In this document: positions 45,546 to 53,704 of the stretch, piece by piece | Layout: the number at the start of each line of letters is the position of its first letter | Position numbering within the stretch: position 1 is the first letter of the stretch | NCBI GenBank assembly: GCA_002361625.1 | Contig: DETL01000034.1 | Span: 140,668 to 204,667, forward strand | Direction: 5' to 3' | Length of the DNA: 64,000 nucleotides | Source: Bacteroidales bacterium UBA3289 | GTDB lineage: Bacteria > Bacteroidota > Bacteroidia > Bacteroidales > UBA932 | Notes under the pieces: generated by a model | Told to the model about the DNA's origin: nothing | What the model saw: only the letters and a program-made list of their open reading frames with translations | Database searches by the model: none | Made by a program: the position numbers and the translations under genes

Positions 45546-45586
45546 AGGGATGCAATAAATTCGGGGGAAAGGCGTTATCTTTGCAA
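45539..45586 (+). repeat. 48-bp promoter-bearing direct repeat P2
   Basis: It matches P1 (43683-43730) and ends in the -7 box TATCTTTG (45576-45583). The two copies bracket the ATPase, the nuclease and the HA-like protein. No gene follows until the transposase fragment at 45736; the stretch 45587-45735 is non-coding. Confidence 0.75.
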
Positions 45587-45735
45587 AGACTTTGAAGCCT
45601 GTTTGTGTTGTAATTAGTCGTCCCTGCTTTAGTTAAAACCGATTGATATTCAACGAAATACGTTCAAAGTATGTTTGTTTTATTTGCAGAAAATGCGTAT
45701 ATTGAGGTCAGAAACCTGCAAATAATTGAAGCAAA

Positions 45736-46095
45736 ATGATTGGGAAAACACCCAAGGAGCATCAGATGTCCATCTTTGAAGTCGCACTGGAGAGTTTCAT
45801 TGACATGAACCACGAACTGGTCCTTCTGTCCAAGCAGATTGACTGGGAAGCGGTGGAGTCGGAGTTCGCGGAGTACTACTACGCGGACAACGGCCGTCCG
45901 AGCGTTCCGATCCGGAAGATGGTTGGGATGATGCTGTTGAAGAACATCTACAACCTGAGTGACGAGGGCGTGGTCGCCCGCTGGATGGAGAATCCGTACA
46001 TGCAGTACTTCACGGGTGAGAAGGTGTTCCAGAAGCGTCCGCCGATGAACCCGATCGACATGACGAAGTTCCGGATCCTTGGACAACGTTGTTAA
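45736..46095 (+). pseudogene. IS5/IS1182-type transposase, N-terminal fragment
   Basis: The 119 residues carry the DUF772-like N-terminus of these transposases: NHELVLLSKQIDWEAVESEF, NGRPSVPIRKMVGMMLLKNI and WMENPYMQYFTGE with FQKRPPMNP. The family sequence stops at DMTKFR and is replaced by GQRC and a stop. The catalytic DDE domain is missing, so it cannot move by itself. It marks past insertion-sequence activity at this junction. No terminal inverted repeats are visible. Confidence 0.85.
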
Positions 46096-46192
46096 GTGGG
46101 TAGTCGTTCCAATGCTTCAGAGGATTGTAAATAAACGTCTTGTAAAGAGAATATGACCAGCATTAATCAATGGATGGCGAAGGAAAGTTGAT

Positions 46193-47203
46193 ATGAACAG
46201 ATCAGAATTCGCAAAGATACTCAACTCTATAATTATACCTCAAGGAACTTCTGTTGAAGAAATTAATAGGAGGGTGCGCCCTATCTCCGAAGCAGTATTC
46301 CAAATGATGCCCAGGAGCCTGTTCCGATACCGAGCATGCAACGACCGATCGATAGATGCTTTTGAAAAGGACATCATCTATGCTGTGACAGCCGACAAGT
46401 ACAATGATCCTTATGACACGTTGGTAAAATGTGATACTGATGGGATTAAGGCCTTTCTTCGGCAAGTACTCAGTGTCGAAACATTGGCAAACTTGAAGGC
46501 TTATATTGCGCAGGGCAATTCAATGCCAGAAGAGATCGTTCATAGCAATCCGAATGTCCTGTGGGATCAAATAAGCAGCAAACTTCTAGAGATAAAAGAT
46601 GTCTCGAGTTTGGAGGAAAAGATTGAGGAAACTTTGCAACAGGTCTCAACGAGCATCGATATATTTCTCCCCATTATTGCTGAGTCGGCCAGACGTTTCT
46701 CGACATATGCCTGCTTCTGCGAGTCGGTCGATAATATGTTGATGTGGAGCCATTATGCAGATTCGCATAGAGGATTCGCGTTGGAGTATGATTTTCGGCA
46801 GACATTTAGTTCTCCCATTGAAAACACTGTATTACTTCCTGTTGTATATTCAGAAGATCGCCTGGATGTTTCGGCTTTTATGATGTGGGCTTATTTATGG
46901 TTTAACGGAACTCATGTGAGTAATCCTGATACGATGGCTCATATAAAAGTCGCACTGAATAAATCGATTACTTGGGCCTATGAGAAAGAATGGCGCATGA
47001 TAAATGCGTTACCACGAAATCCCTTTGACCAAACAGCATTCGCGATTGAGTATAAACCAGTTGCCATTTATTACGGGAGTAAGATGCCACTGGATGTAAA
47101 GATGCGTTTGCATGAGATAGCCAATCGCAAAGGCTTGCGGGAGTATTCAATGGCAGTAGACTATTACTCCCCAAAGTATGAGATGAAAGCCAAGCCCTTT
47201 TAG
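46193..47203 (+). CDS. DUF2971 family protein (second copy in window)
   Basis: The 336-residue protein has SLFRYRACNDRSIDAFEKDIIYAVTADKYNDPYD, then FSTYACFCESVDNMLMWSHYADSHRGFALEYD and AYEKEWRMI, the three DUF2971 landmarks. The N-terminal extension is short compared with the protein at 11930. No function is established for the family. It lies between the transposase fragment and a wbuC remnant, as a single inserted gene. Confidence 0.85.
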   Translation: MNRSEFAKILNSIIIPQGTSVEEINRRVRPISEAVFQMMPRSLFRYRACNDRSIDAFEKDIIYAVTADKYNDPYDTLVKCDTDGIKAFLRQVLSVETLANLKAYIAQGNSMPEEIVHSNPNVLWDQISSKLLEIKDVSSLEEKIEETLQQVSTSIDIFLPIIAESARRFSTYACFCESVDNMLMWSHYADSHRGFALEYDFRQTFSSPIENTVLLPVVYSEDRLDVSAFMMWAYLWFNGTHVSNPDTMAHIKVALNKSITWAYEKEWRMINALPRNPFDQTAFAIEYKPVAIYYGSKMPLDVKMRLHEIANRKGLREYSMAVDYYSPKYEMKAKPF

Positions 47204-47215
47204 GAACTCCCTTTT

Positions 47216-47419
47216 TTGCAGAAGGATAAATCGAAAGAAACGCTCAAAGGGGTTATCGACAAGATGAACGCGGTGATCGACATGGTCCCGGGCGGCACGC
47301 TCATTAACATCCCCGCCGGCCAATGGCATTCCCTGCGCTCCCTGGAAAGTGGCACGGTGCTGCTGGAGTGCAAAGATGGTCCATGGGCACCGCTGGGGGG
47401 GGAGGATATCCTTCAATAG
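47216..47419 (+). pseudogene. wbuC remnant A (C-terminal half)
   Basis: The frame to the stop at 47419 holds IDMVPGGTLINIPAGQWHSL and RSLESGTVLLECKDGPW, matching the last half of the intact WbuC at 34249. The metal-binding first half is absent; the DUF2971 gene ends 12 bases upstream, so insertion or deletion removed it. The frame could still be translated, but would not make a working cupin. Confidence 0.75.
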
Positions 47420-47432
47420 ACATGCTTTGCAT

Positions 47433-47948
47433 ATGGAATTCAATGAAGTACTGAACCGAAGATACTCCTGTCGTGCGTTTGCTTCGCGTGGCGTGGAACA
47501 GGGAATCGTGGACCGGATTCTGGAAGCCGGCCGGATTGCGCCGACGGCGGTGAACAAGCAGCCGGTCCATATCTGGGCGCTCTCCGATCCGGATACGCTG
47601 GAGGCCGTCAAGGGCGTTACCCGGTCCAACTATGGCGCCCCGCTGATCCTGGTCGTGGGCTGCCGTCCTGCCGATGCCTGGGTCCGCCGTTACGACGGCA
47701 AGAACGGCGCCGAGGTCGATGCCGCCATCGTCGCCACCTACCTGATGCTCGCCGCCGAGAACGAAGGCCTCTCCACCCTTTGGGTCGGCTCCTTCGACCC
47801 CTCCCTGTTGCGCAACCTCCTCCCTGACGCCGAAGGGTATGAATTGGTTGCCATGATCAACGTGGGATACCCCTCTCCAGATAGCAAGCCTTCGGCCATG
47901 CATGGCGAAAGGAAACCGCTGGGGGAGTTGGTGACGAGGGTGGATTGA
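47433..47948 (+). CDS. Nitroreductase family protein
   Basis: From the ATG at 47433 the protein has 171 residues: MEFNEVLNRRYSCRAFASRG, AGRIAPTAVNKQPVHIWAL, APLILVVGC, DAAIVATYLMLAAENEGLSTLWVGSFD and INVGYPSPDSKPS. These are the FMN- and NAD(P)H-binding landmarks of the nitroreductase fold. It is G+C-rich, unlike the genes around it, so it is probably native chromosomal DNA left between insertions. It lies between two wbuC remnants. Confidence 0.92.
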   Translation: MEFNEVLNRRYSCRAFASRGVEQGIVDRILEAGRIAPTAVNKQPVHIWALSDPDTLEAVKGVTRSNYGAPLILVVGCRPADAWVRRYDGKNGAEVDAAIVATYLMLAAENEGLSTLWVGSFDPSLLRNLLPDAEGYELVAMINVGYPSPDSKPSAMHGERKPLGELVTRVD

Positions 47949-48038
47949 AATAGCCAGTCCGATCCCGTTTTATCGGAATCGACACAGTGCCGAGGCTGTG
48001 GCTGCCACCGTGGTTATCTTTAGGAACTGTTTTAAAAT

Positions 48039-48195
48039 GAAGATGGGCGGCTTACAGATGCCATCGAATGGTGCCCAATTGCCCTGTCGTGGCCTTGAAC
48101 ATCCCTATTGGGTATGCGGTGTGGAGGTGCTGGAGTCCAGTACGGTGATCCTGGAGTACATGGGTGGCCTGTATAAACCTACCAGGCTAGAGGAA
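48039..48195 (+). pseudogene. wbuC remnant B (frameshifted middle part)
   Basis: The nucleotide sequence follows the intact wbuC from its EDGRLTD codons (34476 onward) to the GKYEP codons, but with base losses that move the frame twice. Recognisable words are DGRLTDAIE, then LNIPIG in another frame, and ESSTVILEY in a third. No product is possible. Confidence 0.7.
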
Positions 48196-48258
48196 TTTTG
48201 GAGTGAAATTAGTAGAACATTAATAGGCTCAATGTGGTTGTAAATGATTCACTGAAAC

Positions 48259-48474
48259 TTGAGTGTAAAGAGGAATCGTTTGTATCTCACGAGTTGGAAT
48301 GGGATTTGGAATTATCAAAGTAATGAAATAGTGTTGGAAGATTGGGGCATTTTGTCTTACATTTTTCCTCGAATTGAGTCTAATCACCCTTTATTAAAGT
48401 ATTATTCTGAAAGAAGTTTGATAGTAGAGACATCACGGTATAGTTTCGAGGAGACCTTAACTCGGATTGACTAG
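48259..48474 (+). CDS. Short hypothetical frame (71 aa), low support
   Basis: A TTG start at 48259 gives NRLYLTSWNGIWNYQSNEIV and later LLKYYSERSLIVETSRYSFE. The composition looks protein-like, but no family or start signal supports it. It may be the end of a lost gene. The next 170 bases up to 48650 show no gene. Confidence 0.25.
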   Translation: MSVKRNRLYLTSWNGIWNYQSNEIVLEDWGILSYIFPRIESNHPLLKYYSERSLIVETSRYSFEETLTRID

Positions 48475-48650
48475 ATGTTAAATCTCCAAACGTTGGCCTT
48501 TCGAGTGTTCCGATCCTGAAGATGGTGGCAATGCGGAATGTAGAACGCGTTATTTGGGAACGAAAGCAAGATTGCATGCTGGTGCTAGGCTTTTGAGATG
48601 GTCGCGTAGAGGAATTTTAGCTGGCTTGACTTGATACTCTATTTTTGAGG

Positions 48651-50405
48651 ATGGCAATATTAAATAAACTGACTATCAGGAATTTCCGTTGTTATGAGAA
48701 TACTACAGTGGCTTTCCGGCCCACTTCTATTCTTGTTGGAAGGAATAATGCAGGGAAGTCAACTCTGATTGAGGCGCTTAAAATTATCTCTGTCATTTCG
48801 AGAAAGTATAAAACAGCTCGCTTCACTTCACCACCGGCTTGGGTTAATGGAGAGACCGATAATGGTATTACTCCCTCCATTGACCGGATGGGTATTTCGG
48901 AGAAAGGAGTTTTCTATATGTATAGAAATGCTCCAGCTATAATTGAGGCGTTTTTTTCAAATGGGTCTTCAATCAGGGCTTATTTAGGAGAAGGTTTATC
49001 TGTTTTCGCGCTTATTTTAGGAAGTGAAGGTCAACCAGCAAGAAATAGCAAAGAAGCTAAAAGTATCGTAATTCCAATCGTTGAAGTTCTTCCTCAAATA
49101 TCTGCTGTTCAAGATACTGAGCTTCTTATCTCTAGGGAAACAGTAGATATCAATATGCCTACAAGGTTGACTTCGAGGAATTTCCGGAATCAGTTATATT
49201 ATTACAATGAGAACTTTCCACGCTTTGAGAAACTTGCTGAGGAAACTTGGGAGCATCTTCAGATTAAGCCATTAGAAAGCTCCTTTCTTGAGAAAGGACG
49301 TGCTCTCCAGCTTTTTATTCGAGACAATTCGTTTGAGTCAGAAATTGCTTGGATGGGGCATGGCTTGCAAATGTGGTTACAAACGATGTGGTTTGTTTCG
49401 AGATGTGACAGGGACTCTATTGTAGTGTTAGATGAGCCCGACGTCTATATGCACGCTGATCTGCAAAGACGTCTTATCCGTTTTGTCGCTCCCATGTTTT
49501 CACAATTGATTATTGCGACCCATTCGATTGAAATTTTAGAGGAGGTTACAGCAAATAGTGTTATTCCTATTGACAATAGGCGACGCCAGATTAAACCGAT
49601 TGGGAATCACGCCTTACTTCAGCATTTGGCAGAGGAGATGGGGAGTTCATTGAACTTGGACTTATCTCGTCTTTTTTTGTCCAAGAGATTTCTAATCTGG
49701 GAGGGAGAAGATTCGGATCGCCGACTGCTGTCGGCTTTTCAATCTGTATTAACACCAAGGGATCTCCATCCGATTAGCTCTTTCCCTAAAGTTTTTGTTA
49801 AAGGATGGGGGGGATGGCAAAGGGCATTATCCGTTGCTGAAGTGTTTAACCAGAATAAGATTAGTATTAAGTGTTATTGTATTTTTGATTCTGATTACCA
49901 TCTTGATGAAGATATTATAGGACGACAGGAAGAAGCACTGGAAAGAGGTGTCAATCTGCATATCTGGCGAAGAAAGGAGATTGAGAATTACGCAATTAAC
50001 GAAGATGTTATTATGAGGTATGTAATACGACACAAACGAAAAGGTCAATTGACAAAACAAGTCTTAAAAAAGAAGATGCTTGAAATATCTTCTTCAATGG
50101 AACAAGAACTTTATGCGGATGTTGCTGATGAGATAAGGATGAAGAATAATAAGCTGTCTGTTAAGACCGCATTAGATTCAGCCAAAAAACTTGTGAAGAA
50201 AAAGTGGGAGAACGATCCTTTTTACGTATTGCCGGGAAAAACAGTTATTAAAAAGTTATCGGCGTGGTCACATAAAGCATTTGGAGTTGCATTTGATTCT
50301 CTAGATCTCGTGCATGAGTTTCGTCCTGAAGAGGTCCCGGAAGAAATTAGGAAAGTGATTGATGCAATTATTGATGGCAAAGCATTTGATAAGACATTTG
50401 AATAG
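48651..50405 (+). CDS. ATPase-TOPRIM single-chain nuclease (OLD/PARIS AriA-AriB fusion-like)
   Basis: From the ATG at 48651 the protein has 584 residues; a TTG at 48645 is an alternative. Walker A VGRNNAGKST is at residues 29-38, Walker B SIVVLDEPDVYMHADLQ near 260 and the H-loop IIATHSIEIL after it. The C-terminal part carries LIWEGEDSDRRLLSAF, CIFDSDYHLDED and IWRRKEIENYAI. The order E...DxD...'r.EIENY' is characteristic of the TOPRIM-like DUF4435 (AriB) fold. A single protein with both parts would correspond to a fused form of PARIS, or to an OLD-family relative. It stands alone, as a single-gene defence system would. Confidence 0.75.
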   Translation: MAILNKLTIRNFRCYENTTVAFRPTSILVGRNNAGKSTLIEALKIISVISRKYKTARFTSPPAWVNGETDNGITPSIDRMGISEKGVFYMYRNAPAIIEAFFSNGSSIRAYLGEGLSVFALILGSEGQPARNSKEAKSIVIPIVEVLPQISAVQDTELLISRETVDINMPTRLTSRNFRNQLYYYNENFPRFEKLAEETWEHLQIKPLESSFLEKGRALQLFIRDNSFESEIAWMGHGLQMWLQTMWFVSRCDRDSIVVLDEPDVYMHADLQRRLIRFVAPMFSQLIIATHSIEILEEVTANSVIPIDNRRRQIKPIGNHALLQHLAEEMGSSLNLDLSRLFLSKRFLIWEGEDSDRRLLSAFQSVLTPRDLHPISSFPKVFVKGWGGWQRALSVAEVFNQNKISIKCYCIFDSDYHLDEDIIGRQEEALERGVNLHIWRRKEIENYAINEDVIMRYVIRHKRKGQLTKQVLKKKMLEISSSMEQELYADVADEIRMKNNKLSVKTALDSAKKLVKKKWENDPFYVLPGKTVIKKLSAWSHKAFGVAFDSLDLVHEFRPEEVPEEIRKVIDAIIDGKAFDKTFE

Positions 50406-50513
50406 TGAGAGGATTTGAATCCTATTTTTAGTGGGCGTCAGACCCGATGGAGGCGTTCTGTTGGAAACGACTGTGAACTGAACATGGTCGCAAATCATGG
50501 ATTGTAATAAGTT

Positions 50514-51293
50514 GTGGATCGGAAAGAGCTAAAAGAACTGTACGCGGAAGAGTTGGCTCTTCTAAAGCGAATCAAAGGATATTCCAAGGAGTATCCAAAG
50601 AAAAATCTGGGACGTGTAGAGAAGGTTGTACTTTTTTTGCTATACCGCATCTTGGCGACTGTTCATTCTGCCTGGATACTGACTTCGGCTGCTTATAAGG
50701 CGGGAAATATCTCCTTTTTTCAGTTGCCGATTGGAATTCTGCTCCGATGTTCCTTCACGGATTGCTTGTTTGCTCTTTATATCCAGCGTGTGAATAATAA
50801 GCGGGCGGTTGAGGAACTTGATTTGAGAACCTTTGAGTATGCCAATTCTCTCCTGGAACGGAAGGAGGTATATAGAGATCAAGTGAAAAGTACGTGGATG
50901 GGAGAAGATGACGACATGATTGACAATTTCTGGGAAATGTCCATGGAAGACAATTTCATACATCTGCTTACTTTCGACGAGAACAAGAAAGGACTGGCGG
51001 TAACGAAAAGGTCGAAGGAACAGATGAAAGACGCAGGCTTCTCAAAGACAAAAAGTGTCGGAACGAAGGAACAGAAGGATTTTTTGGTTCAGCAGGAGGG
51101 GCTGGAGGAACTGGCAACTCGCTTGTTTCACTACTACAAGTATTTTTCGCAATACGAGCATTTTTCGGAAAATGGTCAGGGCGACATCTTTGCCTCCTTG
51201 GAAGAAAATGGTAATGACAATGTCCATTTCCCTTCGGCTATCTGCGCATTGAGTGCCGGGGTGGAGGAATTGATAAAAACTTGTCGCCCCTGA
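50514..51293 (+). CDS. Hypothetical protein with HEPN/DUF5677-like features
   Basis: The GTG at 50514 opens a 259-residue helical protein. The N-terminal part is basic with a possible buried helix (VVLFLLYRILATVHSAWIL), then LLRCSFTDCLFALYIQ, which is like the helix in DUF5677/HEPN proteins that carries a conserved arginine. A late FHYYKYFSQYEHFSENG resembles the histidine region of the same group. It is likely an RNase-like or binding protein, but the assignment is weak. It follows the ATPase-TOPRIM gene after 108 bases and might form a unit with it. Confidence 0.5.
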   Translation: MDRKELKELYAEELALLKRIKGYSKEYPKKNLGRVEKVVLFLLYRILATVHSAWILTSAAYKAGNISFFQLPIGILLRCSFTDCLFALYIQRVNNKRAVEELDLRTFEYANSLLERKEVYRDQVKSTWMGEDDDMIDNFWEMSMEDNFIHLLTFDENKKGLAVTKRSKEQMKDAGFSKTKSVGTKEQKDFLVQQEGLEELATRLFHYYKYFSQYEHFSENGQGDIFASLEENGNDNVHFPSAICALSAGVEELIKTCRP

Positions 51294-51394
51294 TAGAATC
51301 TTTATCTGTAATATCTTATGCGATTCTCTGTATTTCTGATTAGATTAGCTGACTGCACCATAATGGGTAACAATAAACAGGAAAGATTCGTTCA

Positions 51395-51637
51395 ATGAAG
51401 GATGCCGTGAAAGTATTGAGCCCGTATTACCGGGAGCACAAAGAGGAGTTCATCGGCAGATTCGATGGACAGTATATTGTGATGGCTGATGAGCAGACGG
51501 TCATCCCGTTTGAATCTTTCGCTGAGGCATATTGGTATGGAGTGCATAACTATGGGCTTGGCTATTTTGCGCTGATTCATTGTGTGGAACAGGAACCGAT
51601 GCATGTTACAGGTTTTGCCGTCTCAGCACTCCATTGA
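51395..51637 (+). CDS. Conserved small hypothetical protein (80 aa)
   Basis: The frame from the ATG at 51395 reads MKDAVKVLSPYYREHKEEFI, then GRFDGQYIVMADEQTVIPFE and a tryptophan-tyrosine-rich AYWYGVHNYGLGYFALIHCV. It looks like a small compact alpha/beta protein. Its stop lies inside the start of repeat N1, so its last residues may be set by that junction. No function is known. Confidence 0.5.
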   Translation: MKDAVKVLSPYYREHKEEFIGRFDGQYIVMADEQTVIPFESFAEAYWYGVHNYGLGYFALIHCVEQEPMHVTGFAVSALH

Positions 51638-52019
51638 TTTTTCCGAGTTTTAATATCATTCCGTGACCCAAGAATCCACCTTCCTCCTAACCCTCATCCA
51701 CCTGGGCATCCACCTCGAGGCGGAATTAGAATTGCCGCCGGCCGGAATCGACTGGCAAAAAGTCATTGACCTTGCCGGAGAGCAGGGGGTGGTAGCCATT
51801 GCGTGGGATGGGCATTCTCGGCTGTATGAGGCGGGGATGGTGACGGAGGACATGGACAAGCAGGTAAAGAAGCAGTGGATTGCACGGGTGATCCAGGCCC
51901 ATGAGTGGAAGTAGGAAGCACAATGATTGGAAGCATCGACTCGTCTATCCCGAATCTATGCTTCGCACCTTCCTCGTACAACTTAAGGTGCATCTGATGA
52001 AGCCGGCGTCGTTTAGGAT
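51635..52019 (+). repeat. Direct repeat N1: collapsed NTP_transf_5 gene, left of the six-gene operon
   Basis: About 385 bases match 55872-56258 at more than nine positions in ten by eye. A frame at 51663-51914 gives the family N-terminus (MTQESTFLLTLIHLGIHLEA, DWQKVIDLAGEQGVV) related to that at 34653. Right after its stop the family C-terminus (WKHRLVYPESMLRTFLVQLK) continues in another frame. The nucleotidyltransferase core is deleted. The same deletion is present in N2, so the repeat was copied after the collapse. Confidence 0.85.
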
Positions 52020-52047
52020 GTTGTAAACTTAAAAGTTTGCTTTTTTC

Positions 52048-52078
52048 TTGCATTTATGGTTTTTGTTTGTTTATTTTG
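52048..52078 (+). promoter_or_regulatory. Probable promoter of the six-gene operon
   Basis: A TTG at 52048-52050, 20 bases, then TTATTTTG at 52071-52078 agrees with the Bacteroidota layout except for one base of the -7 box. The region is T-rich and begins right after repeat N1. The first gene starts 27 bases downstream. Confidence 0.5.
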
Positions 52079-52105
52079 TAGGGTAATAAATATATATGTT
52101 TAGCC

Positions 52106-52648
52106 ATGACCATTGTAGAAGTGTTTCCTCCATATATTTACAGCATCCGATATGGAGATGGCAACGAGAAGGACGAGTATTACCGTCTATTGGGATTATG
52201 GACTGATGTTGATTATCTTGCGGGGTACTTTGAATCGAATTATAGTAGAATGGTTCCTGAAGTGTGGGGGAATGATATTGAACCTGAAATAGTGGCAAGT
52301 CAGGCGTTCAATGAGGCTTACGAATTGGAAAATACATTTGAAGAGCTTTCATGGAATACAGCTCATGACCTTTACCCTGATTATGATGATTTCTTCAAAC
52401 CGTTAGACGGAGAGTTTGTTTATGAATGGGAATTGATTCCCATGAAAGCATATGGACCACGAAAACCTTCTCTTTTGAGAATGTACGCTATTAAAATGGG
52501 TAGTAACTGTTATTTGATTACAGGTGGTGGAATTAAGATAAGCCGCACTATGCAGGAGGACCCATGCTTGAATAAAGAACTTGATAAAATCAAAAAAGTG
52601 AGGTCTTTTTTAAGGGAACAGGGGATAGAGGCCAGGGAAGACTTTTAG
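52106..52648 (+). CDS. Putative toxin-like protein, first gene of the six-gene operon
   Basis: The 180-residue protein has an N-terminal VFPPYIYSIRYGDGNEKDEYYRLL region, an acidic middle and a C-terminal half KPSLLRMYAIKMGSNCYLITGGGIKISRT followed by KELDKIKKVRSFLREQGI. The C-terminal half resembles RelE/HigB-like proteins, in which a basic strand-rich core is followed by a helix. Proteins of this type in Bacteroidota are normally followed by an HTH gene, as here after seven bases. I infer a HigB-like toxin; no active-site residue can be proven. Confidence 0.55.
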   Translation: MTIVEVFPPYIYSIRYGDGNEKDEYYRLLGLWTDVDYLAGYFESNYSRMVPEVWGNDIEPEIVASQAFNEAYELENTFEELSWNTAHDLYPDYDDFFKPLDGEFVYEWELIPMKAYGPRKPSLLRMYAIKMGSNCYLITGGGIKISRTMQEDPCLNKELDKIKKVRSFLREQGIEAREDF

Positions 52649-52655
52649 ACTATTT

Positions 52656-53087
52656 ATGGCATTCGACATTGAAAAGCTGAGACGGATTGCGCAGCCCGTC
52701 TCCCATGAGATCCGACAAGAAGCTGATTACAGGCGTGAAAACCAGGATTGGCTCAGGAAATCTGCGCAGATTGCTTTCGTCGTGAGACGCGAGTTGCGTA
52801 ATCGGTGCATTTCTCAGCAAGAACTTGCTGAACGAATGAATGTCTCACCGCAGTATGTTGGGAAACTATTGAAAGGGAAGGATAACCTTACGCTTGAAAC
52901 GATTGCAAAATTGGAAAAGGCGCTTGGCGTACCTTTGATTAAAGTTCCAGGGATACCTGATTATCAAGGGAATGCAATTCATCAGACAGCAATGTATGTT
53001 TTTTCTATGGTGTTCGGGAAAGAGATGGATGCTGTCATGATAAGCGAGAATCATAATCGGGGTCATTTAACCCCTCAGTTGTCATAA
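52656..53087 (+). CDS. XRE-family HTH protein, putative antitoxin/regulator
   Basis: The 143-residue protein has a central helix-turn-helix (RNRCISQQELAERMNVSPQYVGKLLKGKDNLTLETIAKLEKALG, residues about 48-91) of the Cro/CI type, an N-terminal charged helix region and a C-terminal tail of about 50 residues. Antitoxins of HigA type have this layout. The tail could be the chaperone-addiction segment recognised by the SecB-like protein encoded next, which is an inference. Confidence 0.8.
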   Translation: MAFDIEKLRRIAQPVSHEIRQEADYRRENQDWLRKSAQIAFVVRRELRNRCISQQELAERMNVSPQYVGKLLKGKDNLTLETIAKLEKALGVPLIKVPGIPDYQGNAIHQTAMYVFSMVFGKEMDAVMISENHNRGHLTPQLS

Positions 53088-53098
53088 AGAGCAGCCAT

Positions 53099-53527
53099 AT
53101 GTATGAACTTTATTATCGATTCTCCTCGATTCACTTGGATCAGTTCGCCGTCTTCGAGGATGCTTTCAGCGTTGGCTGCGAAATGTCCCTTTCCAGCAAC
53201 CTGAATTTCCGTTTTGATGAGAACAGTAATCAACTGATTTGTTCTTTTGGCGTTCAGGTTGCCATGAACCCGGGAGATACAGTCCTTAAAGCAGAAGTCT
53301 CCTGTGGTTTTGAGGTGCGGGAGGACTCCCTGGCTGCGTTGACAAAGGATGATTCTGTGGTTTTCCCTACGGACATGCTAGGACATGTTGCATCACTGTC
53401 ATATAGTACTTTGAGGGGAATTGTTTATGTCAAACTTGACGGAACGAAACTACAAGATATGGTCCTTCCTCTTCAGAACATATATCCGAACATCACGCAG
53501 CCCTATATTTATAGGAAATTAGGTTGA
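53099..53527 (+). CDS. SecB-like chaperone (toxin-antitoxin-chaperone type)
   Basis: The 142-residue protein has the SecB beta-sheet order: SSIHLDQFAVFEDAFSV, LNFRFDENSNQLICSFGV, VLKAEVSCGFEVREDSLAAL, then FPTDMLGHVASLSYSTLRGIVYVK and LPLQNIYPNI. The last segment matches the SecB 'G..lp.lllPpiNf' region. In TAC systems a dedicated SecB-like chaperone folds the antitoxin. It starts 11 bases after the HTH gene. Divergence from export SecB and the TA context support the TAC role. Confidence 0.7.
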   Translation: MYELYYRFSSIHLDQFAVFEDAFSVGCEMSLSSNLNFRFDENSNQLICSFGVQVAMNPGDTVLKAEVSCGFEVREDSLAALTKDDSVVFPTDMLGHVASLSYSTLRGIVYVKLDGTKLQDMVLPLQNIYPNITQPYIYRKLG

Positions 53528-53529
53528 AT

Positions 53530-53700
53530 ATGATTGAGTTCTTGAAGGATAATGCCATCTGGCTTACCCCAGTTTTGGTCGCGGTAGTCTCTGGAATCTT
53601 TTACCTGATCAAGAAAGGCGGTAAGAGTAATAAGCAGACCATCAAAAACGTCAAGGATAGCACCATCTATCAGGCTGGCGGAGATATCGCAAAGAAATAA
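53530..53700 (+). CDS. Small single-span membrane protein with C-terminal QAGGDI motif
   Basis: The 56-residue protein starts at the ATG at 53530, two bases after the SecB-like stop. Residues about 8-28 (NAIWLTPVLVAVVSGIFYLI) form one membrane helix. A basic linker (KKGGKSNK) is followed by VKDSTIYQAGGDI at 41-53, three residues from the end. The first 13 positions of that motif recur near the N-terminus of the next protein (VQDSSVFQAGGDI). The layout suggests a membrane effector recruited through a matching motif. The gene is easy to miss because of its length. Confidence 0.8.
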   Translation: MIEFLKDNAIWLTPVLVAVVSGIFYLIKKGGKSNKQTIKNVKDSTIYQAGGDIAKK

Positions 53701-53704
53701 ACAT

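Noticed and set aside
45736..46095. A complete insertion sequence
   Set aside because: Only the N-terminal part of the transposase is present, and no terminal inverted repeats or target duplication were found.
48640..48647. TATTTTTG as promoter of the ATPase-TOPRIM gene
   Set aside because: It ends only three bases before the likely ATG at 48651, so transcription would start inside the coding region.
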